From the NCBI RefSeq assembly GCF_037975245.1, contig NC_092570.1:18081918-18145917 (forward strand): DNA of 64,000 bases. Direction: 5' to 3'. Below are positions 57,817 through 64,000 of this stretch, piece by piece. The number at the start of each line of letters is the position of its first letter. The stretch's first letter is position 1. The notes under the pieces were generated by a model. It had not been told where the DNA came from and did no database searches. It worked only from the letters and a program-made list of their open reading frames with translations. The translations under genes were made by a program, and so were the position numbers. The stretch comes from Apostichopus japonicus. Taxonomy: Eukaryota > Echinodermata > Holothuroidea > Aspidochirotida > Stichopodidae.

Positions 57817-60752
57817 ATTGGGGGGCGATGAAGTCAGGAATTAGTTTGGATAAGGATTATGTTCCTAGTGGAGGCGATTATAGGCGTTTTGAGAGCAAAA
57901 TAAGTGATAGTCATAGTTCTAACTTTAGGAGGCATGCTAAGGTACTTAGTTTCAGGGATAGGCTGAAGATTGTCTTTACCAATGCTAGAAGTATTCGTAA
58001 AAATTTTGCTGAATTTACTGTGCTTCTCGAGGATCTGAAACCGGATGTGTTTGGTATCACCGAGTCTTGGTTAAGGGAGGACATTGATAGTGCTGAGGTT
58101 TCTCACCCGGGGTATGTTGTGTATCGTCAGGACAGAAGGGATACTCATAATGGGGTTGGTGGGGGAGTTTTACTGTATGTTAGGGATGACATTGTAAGTG
58201 TTGAGAAATCTCAGTTGCAAGGGTCTTTTGTTAATTCTGTCTGGTGCGAGTTGTCCACAAACAACTCCAAGAGGTCCAGGGACGTTATCACTGTAGGTGT
58301 TGTTTACCGCTCTCCTAACAGCAGCGATGATAATGATGTCGTGCTGTTTGATTCAATTAGAAAGGCTGCTAAAGGTGATGTTGTTATAATGGGCGACTTT
58401 AATTTTCCTGACATTAATTGGATAGATGGTTCTAGTAGTAGGAAAGGTAGTAATTTTCTAGATGTTGTGCAAGATTGCTTTTTACATCAACATGTTACTT
58501 TCCCTACTAGGGGGGATAACATCCTGGATCTTGTTTTGAGTTCTAATCCAAGCAATGTTGTTGATTTGACCGGTCTAGGAAAACTAGGAACTAGTGATCA
58601 TGATATACTAGCTTTTGATGTTGTTTGTAAGGTCGTAAGTTCTATTAGCAAGGAAAAAGTACCTGATTTTTCGAGATCAGATACAGAGGCAATTGAAACT
58701 TTACTAAAGGGTACAGATTGGATTAATTTGTTTAGTGATATGAGTGCTTCTCAGTCTTGGATTTGTTTTGCTGATAAATTAAAGGTCATTATGGAAAATC
58801 ATGTTCCGTGGAAGAATCGTCGTCGTAAAAGCAGTATGCCTCACTGGATGAATAAGAAAGTTAGATGTGCAATTAGGCAAAAACGTAGAATGTGGAAGTT
58901 GTTTAGGAGGACTAAATCTGAATCTCTTTTGGCCAAGTTTAAAATTCATCAGCTGAAAGTAGAATGCTTAGTCTCTGATGCAAAATTGAATTTCGAAAAA
59001 AGCATCGCCCTAAAAATTAAGGATAACCCAAAGGCCTTCTTTTCTTATGTCAGGTCTAAGCAGAAAGTTAAAGATGCAATTGTTTCCATTAGGGCACCAC
59101 AGGCTGATAAGATAGTTACTGATAGTCAGGATCTTGCAGATCTTTTGAACGACTATTTTGTGTCGGTTTTCACAAGGGAAGATACGAGTAGTATTCCAGA
59201 TTTTCAGGGGGGCAGTGATAGGCCTAAACTGGATACGGTCTTATTTTCGGATGACGTTGTCTTAAAGGAGCTGCTTCGTCTAAATGTTTCTAAAGCTTCT
59301 GGACCGGATGCAATCCATCCGTATTTGTTGAAGACTTTTGCACACTATTTCTGCGTTCCACTCTCGTTGATTTTTAGTAAATTTATGGATGAAGGTTATG
59401 TTCCCAGGGACTGGAGATGTGCTAATATTACCCCAATTTTCAAGAAGGGTGATAAGACTAAGCCCTGTAATTATAGGCCCGTTAGTCTCACTAGTGTAGT
59501 TTGTAAGGTCATGGAGTCTATTGTTAAAAAGTCTTTGGTCTGTCACTTCAGCAGTCAGTCTTTGATCAGAGAGTCTCAGCATGGCTTTTGTCAAAAAAGG
59601 TCTTGTCTCACTAATATCCTTGAGTTTATGGAAGATGTAACAAGCTCACTAAATAGGCAGAGGTCTGTAGATGTTGTGTTCCTGGATTTCCAGAAGGCCT
59701 TTGATAAAGTTCCCCACCAGCGTCTTTTACTTAGGCTGAAGAGCATGGGTGTCATAGGGAATTTACTGTCTTGGATCGGGAATTGGCTTGGTAATAGGGA
59801 ACAGAGGGTGGTAATTAATGGCTGTGCTTCTTCTTGGCAGAACGTTACTAGTGGGGTTCCACAAGGGTCTGTATTAGGTCCCCTGTTGTTTGTTGCCTAT
59901 ATAAATGACATCGACGGAGATATTTTGTGTACAGCTAAGAAGTTTGCTGATGACACCAAATTGTATTCTGAGGTCTCTTCCAAAAGCGATTCTGAGAAAT
60001 TTCAAGCGGATTTAGATAAGATTTTTTCCTGGTCTCAGGGGTGGCAAATGCTTTTTAATATTGATAAATGTAAGGTAATGCACATTGGTAGTAGTAACCA
60101 AAAGTTTACCTACAATCTAAATGGTGTGGAGTTACAGGAGGTCTCTGTTGAAAGAGACCTAGGTATCTACATTGATTCGTCTCTGCAACCTTCCAAACAT
60201 TGTCTTGAAGCTGCTAAAAGAGGTAATAGGGTTTTAGGTATGATCAAGAGGAACTTCAGTTTTCTGAAAGAGGACATCGTAGTTAGGCTTTATAAGCAGT
60301 TGGTTAGGCCTCATCTGGAGTATGCTGTGCAGGCTTGGAACCCTTATTTTGCTAAGGATAAGGAAGTACTTGAAAGGGTCCAGAGGAGGGCTACTAGGAT
60401 GATTAGTTCGTTAAAGAGGGTTCCTTATTATAGGCGGTTACAACTGTTGAATCTCACCACACTGGAGCTTAGGAGGTTACGTGGGGACTTGATCCAGGTT
60501 TTCAAGATTGTGTATGGTTTCGACAATTTATCCTTTACCGACTTTTTCATGTTTGCAAACAGTAGTTGTACTAGAGGTCATTGTCTTAAACTTCAAAAGT
60601 CGCATAGTAGGATTAATATTCGGCATAACTTTTTTTCTAATAGGGTTGTGAATGAGTGGAATAGTTTGCCTGAGAAAGTTGTACTTGCAAGTAGTGTCAA
60701 TGGGTTTAAGAATGCTTTGGACAAGCACTTTAAGCATTGTAATCGGGTCTGA
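57804..60752 (+). CDS. LINE ORF2 protein, AP endonuclease and reverse transcriptase
   Basis: 982 residues, no internal stop. Endonuclease at about 55-272: FTNARSI, ITESWL, GVVYRSP, the GDFNFPDINW metal-site block (about 197-206) and GTSDHD (262-267, catalytic His). Reverse transcriptase at about 500-760: CNYRPVSLTSV (555-565), FLDFQKAFDKV (first catalytic Asp, 626-636), GVPQGSVLGPLLFVAYIND (684-702) and FADDTKL (catalytic DD, 714-720). The C-terminal region ends NEWNSLPEKV and a short basic tail. It nicks target DNA and copies the element RNA from the nick. The start codon overlaps the end of ORF1 in another frame (ATGTTTAAACTAA), so translation probably depends on ORF1 termination. A second in-frame ATG lies at 57828. 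Confidence 0.95.
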   Translation: MFKLNWGAMKSGISLDKDYVPSGGDYRRFESKISDSHSSNFRRHAKVLSFRDRLKIVFTNARSIRKNFAEFTVLLEDLKPDVFGITESWLREDIDSAEVSHPGYVVYRQDRRDTHNGVGGGVLLYVRDDIVSVEKSQLQGSFVNSVWCELSTNNSKRSRDVITVGVVYRSPNSSDDNDVVLFDSIRKAAKGDVVIMGDFNFPDINWIDGSSSRKGSNFLDVVQDCFLHQHVTFPTRGDNILDLVLSSNPSNVVDLTGLGKLGTSDHDILAFDVVCKVVSSISKEKVPDFSRSDTEAIETLLKGTDWINLFSDMSASQSWICFADKLKVIMENHVPWKNRRRKSSMPHWMNKKVRCAIRQKRRMWKLFRRTKSESLLAKFKIHQLKVECLVSDAKLNFEKSIALKIKDNPKAFFSYVRSKQKVKDAIVSIRAPQADKIVTDSQDLADLLNDYFVSVFTREDTSSIPDFQGGSDRPKLDTVLFSDDVVLKELLRLNVSKASGPDAIHPYLLKTFAHYFCVPLSLIFSKFMDEGYVPRDWRCANITPIFKKGDKTKPCNYRPVSLTSVVCKVMESIVKKSLVCHFSSQSLIRESQHGFCQKRSCLTNILEFMEDVTSSLNRQRSVDVVFLDFQKAFDKVPHQRLLLRLKSMGVIGNLLSWIGNWLGNREQRVVINGCASSWQNVTSGVPQGSVLGPLLFVAYINDIDGDILCTAKKFADDTKLYSEVSSKSDSEKFQADLDKIFSWSQGWQMLFNIDKCKVMHIGSSNQKFTYNLNGVELQEVSVERDLGIYIDSSLQPSKHCLEAAKRGNRVLGMIKRNFSFLKEDIVVRLYKQLVRPHLEYAVQAWNPYFAKDKEVLERVQRRATRMISSLKRVPYYRRLQLLNLTTLELRRLRGDLIQVFKIVYGFDNLSFTDFFMFANSSCTRGHCLKLQKSHSRINIRHNFFSNRVVNEWNSLPEKVVLASSVNGFKNALDKHFKHCNRV

Positions 60753-60860
60753 GTGTTTGTGTCTTCAGTTTTTTTCCCTCTCTTTATAGGGTCCTTGATG
60801 GGGACTTAAGTGTCCCTCCTGATCCTTTTTTCTACTAAACTAAACTAAACTAAACATCTG

Positions 60861-62995
60861 AAAACTCTAGTAAGCTCTTTGCCTTGACCTGCCAAAGCGC
60901 TGTTATTGAAGTACAAGACTATTATAATTATCCATTCTTAGGTGTTGGAATTCATGTAGCATTGATTGCCACATAATAAACTGCTTTGTAATATAATAAG
61001 ATCACCACATTAATTAGTATGTATTTGAATGCATATGCTACTCTGTTTATTTATGATAACTTAGTCCAAAGTCCACACATGTATATATGCATTTAATGTG
61101 CTCAGTATTAGCTGATTGTGATAAGTTCTTCTGTCTGTTTTGATATTAAATTCACACTACATTGTGGTTTATGATATGAACTTGTCTTTTGTGAAGTATG
61201 TTTTGTCTCAAATAACAAAGTTAAACATTGAAACTTTTCAAATTTCCACTTTGCATATTCTGCATCAATGTATAATTAATAAGTGCTATGAAAGAGTGTC
61301 TGGGCAGAAATATTATTTATGGTAACCAAACAAATTTTCTTCATATTAATTATATGCAAAAAGGCAAATTGCATTGAACATTGCAATCTCTATCTGAAAG
61401 AAATTTCAAGAAATTTACTCAGAAAGTTGCAACAGTTCTGTATTTGCAACATTATACCTCCAGGTAATGAATAAATCAAGTGGCCTAATACATTGTTAAC
61501 AGAGTTGATTGTAGTAAAACAGCATGAGTATCAGTACAAGAAGAGCCCCCCCCCCCATTTGGTATGAGTATGGGTTCTAGCCTCTAAGCATAAATAAAAG
61601 CCTCTTGCACTAAACTCTATGATAGATTTTTGTCAAGTACGAGTTCAAATCCATATGGGCACCTATGAATACAGGTACAGGTAAGTATGCTTTAATAGTA
61701 AGAAGTATTAATAACAGTAAGAAGTAAGTCTGTCTCCAAGCTACACATGAAATTAATTAGTATGAATGCATTTGATCAGAGTTTTAGTATTTGGTGAGAC
61801 ACACTTACTGTATATTTTAAGCAATAAGTCAACATTATATATCATAGATTTCACCTAGCAGATACATCTAGGCACCTTATTTACACTACTAATTACCATA
61901 GCAAATTACATCATTAATGAGTGGTAACTTTTTGAGATGATTTTGGAAAATTCTATGAAACTAATAATATTATAAAGATGCAGTTCATTAAACCTGACAT
62001 TTCATGTTTCATTAAAAATAATATATGTGAAAATATTGGAAAACAATTTTGGTTTGCTATTTTCATATGTTTAATATAGTAACATAAATTTAAAATTAAT
62101 AATACTTAAATTTAGTACTCTCTATGTAAAGTAAGCAAATAACAGCAAATTTGACTGGTTAGGATGCATATAACATTTTTGTTCTCCCTATATTGCTGAT
62201 TATGCTTTAATAGGTGATATCTCTGATTGCATAGCTAACATTAGATTGCTCTGCTAGGAATATAACAGTAGTTATGTCACATTTTGTTAGAAGCTAGGTC
62301 ATTTCCTCAAATCATATTCCTGCAACTCCGTCTTGTCTATTTCTCTTTTCATTATAATGTTACAATCAGTAGTTTAGATGACAAAAAGAAAAGAAATTGG
62401 AAATGATAAAAAGTAAGCAGTTTTCATAATTTGTTGTATTCTTCATTTCCCAAAGCATGTCAATAACACCCAAGGCTTCCAAGCTGACATTAATGGTGTA
62501 TGTACCTAGATGTGAAATCGTGGCTTGTCTGTACATTACTACAGTATGTGCGATTGGAGTCTTGTCCTTCATTTTGATGATTTATATGATACATTCATTA
62601 TATCATCTGTCATAATGTAGGTCCCCTGATTCATTAAATCTGCATCAAAGATTTACAATGATAATTACAATTACTGTACATCTAAAACATAGGCAAAATA
62701 TGTGAGGTAAATTCACCTGCTGTGACATACAGTATTATCCTTATGATTGTCTGTAGTTCTGTATAATGAATATATATATATGCATTATTGTATCCAAGTA
62801 AGTTTATCAATACTGGCTCCAAATTTTAGCTAGAAGTATTCAAATTACATGTGGTGGTAGTTCTGATTATCCAGAACATTGTGGGGTGTAAATTTCACAG
62901 TAAGGAAAAATTTCTTAAGGGTAAAATGCTTGTTCAAGTTGAATCATTGGTGAACATTTATTTGACTTTCTGACATTATGTTCGACCAGCAAATC
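60861..62995. other. non-coding AT-rich stretch
   Basis: A 10-C run near 61548 and a short TA tract near 62771. No exon or RNA gene supported. Confidence 0.45.
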
Positions 62996-63235
62996 ATACC
63001 TCTGTGTACCTTAACCTTGTGTGAAGGCTTACGGATTCAGAAGTTTGACTTACTCTGCCGCAAGTCTTTGGAATCAGTTAGCAGACCATCTTTGAACTTG
63101 TTCAAATCTATCCACTTTTAAGAGTTTACTGAAGACTCATTTTTTCTGTTTGGGAATTTTAGTGTTGATGCTTTCCACTTTTTGAAGCGTCGTGGGCAGT
63201 TACTCATTTCCTGGAGTGTCGTTATATAAATCTAC
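62996..63235 (+). pseudogene. decayed LINE 3' end
   Basis: The frame reads KAYGFRSLTYSAASLWNQLA (from 63024), a stop, then SNLSTFKSLLKTHFF: the typical C-terminal end of LINE ORF2 proteins (LWNxLP ... SVxxFKxxLKTHLF). An RHxGQ-like 3' word and agtgtcgttata follow. Stops show it is dead; RT and endonuclease are absent. It belongs to a different family from the intact LINE at 56-61 kb. Confidence 0.7.
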
Positions 63236-63660
63236 AGTATTCTTACATTTCCAAGCCAATACTGATGACAGTTAAGTGACTTTTTCAGTTGACATTGGTA
63301 TTAATTTTGATGTTATTTGGATACTCAAATCCTTCAACAATGCATTAACCATCTTGACCCAGAGTCAAGCTTTATTTTTGAACAATTCAAGAAATTAAAA
63401 AAAAAACATTAAATTCTGTTTAGAATTTCCATCTTAATTCATAAATTTCCATTGCATTGTGAGTATAGATTATTCCTAGTTGGTACTATAGGTTTGATGA
63501 AAATGACAATTTGGTGCCAAACTGTATTACTACTAATAACATCAGAATTGATATGTATAATATAAGGTGATAGTGCATGAACTTAATGTCATACCTGTGA
63601 AATAACAAATATGAAAAGAAATATTACTGATCATTGAACGTTTATAGCAATAGCCTTTTG

Positions 63661-63909
63661 AGTTCTATGTATGTATTTAGATCCTCCTGCAAGCAGGAAC
63701 CCGCGAAGAAGCCATCATTGGCTTATCAAAGCCGCAAGCTGACCAAAGTCAGTCTCTTAGATTCATATTTAACGTCCATGATTACGAATTGTCAATTGTC
63801 AACAACTCTGTAACTGGATGGACGACATGTATAATCTTGGAGTGAATCGAACTCGGGACCTTATGATTGGAAGGCACCGGTGTTAACTAACCACTGAGCT
63901 AACACTCCC
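63661..63909 (-). mobile_element. tRNA-derived SINE, copy 2
   Basis: Near full-length match to 6826-7069, same orientation. Box A ttagctcagtggtt and an intact box B gagttcgattc are visible on the minus strand, followed by the shared body (attgacaattcgtaatcatg, aagccaatgatggcttcttc) and tail atacatacatagaact. Better preserved box B makes this the younger-looking copy. Confidence 0.83.
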
Positions 63910-64000
63910 AACATTTTATTAAAAATATTTCTTACATGAGTCCTAATATTTCCTCAAACTTTCAGCTAAAAGGTTAGGCAAAAAATGAATCAGTAAAACT

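Larger units (their letters stand above)
56262..60860 (+). mobile_element. apparently complete CR1-group LINE
   Basis: It carries a 5' UTR of tandem monomers, ORF1 with PHD-like and esterase-like domains, ORF2 with AP endonuclease and reverse transcriptase, a short 3' UTR with a small stem-loop (gggac 60801, gtccc 60812) and a tail of CTAAA repeats. Both ORFs are open over their entire length, so this copy is young and possibly competent. The esterase-bearing ORF1 points to the CR1/L2 group. The start is given as the first monomer; the true 5' end may be up to 170 bp further left. Confidence 0.9.

Noticed and set aside
63830-63909. Genuine tRNA genes at the SINE heads (also 6990-7069 and 30797-30870)
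   Set aside because: Acceptor stems do not close and each head is followed by a repeated non-tRNA body.
1-64000. CRISPR arrays, operons or bacterial features
   Set aside because: Introns, SINEs, LINEs and AT-rich spacing mark this as eukaryotic; no direct-repeat/spacer array was seen.

Overview
This is AT-rich animal DNA with introns and many transposable-element remnants. It looks like a marine invertebrate deuterostome, possibly an echinoderm. That placement is an inference from the general character: metazoan RSRC1 and SLC35G-type genes, a CR1-like LINE whose ORF1 carries PHD-like and esterase domains, several hAT-type miniature elements, and tRNA- and snRNA-headed SINEs. No sequence here identifies the species.

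Layout. 1-7 kb: mostly non-coding, with a possible small unidentified gene start (2.3-2.9 kb), a Tc1/mariner-type miniature element and a tRNA-derived SINE. 7.5-12.9 kb, minus strand: a spliced RSRC1 gene (arginine/serine-rich coiled-coil splicing protein); eight coding exons are placed and one small exon is unresolved. 13.8-17.3 kb: a dead LINE fragment, G/C-run duplications, a 33-bp minisatellite of about 39 units, and an AT-rich self-complementary satellite. 18.5-20.9 kb: a 5'-truncated LINE with an open reverse transcriptase frame. 21.5-22.5 kb: the large terminal exon of an SLC35G/EamA-type transporter; a candidate first exon lies at 17.7 kb, on the other side of that LINE. 23.1-24.1 kb: a 1.08-kb non-autonomous element with long inverted arms and a 6-bp target duplication. 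24.9-55.1 kb: largely intergenic or intronic DNA holding four hAT-type miniature elements with 7- or 8-bp flanking duplications, SINEs, small tandem repeats and a few weak exon candidates. 56.2-60.9 kb: an apparently complete CR1-group LINE with about three 204-bp 5'-UTR monomers, intact ORF1 and ORF2 overlapping by 13 nt, and a CTAAA-repeat tail. 61-64 kb: another dead LINE 3' end and a second copy of the tRNA-SINE seen at 6.8 kb.

The most unusual item is a SINE family whose 5' head derives from U2 snRNA. One copy (55121-55311) starts at the U2 5' end, keeps the GTAGTA branch-site recognition stretch, and is flanked by a perfect 13-bp target-site duplication. An older copy lies inverted at about 24940-25105 and shares the non-U2 body. 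The host genes (RSRC1 and SLC35G-like) are unrelated in function; the rest of the window is best read as layers of mobile DNA between sparse genes.
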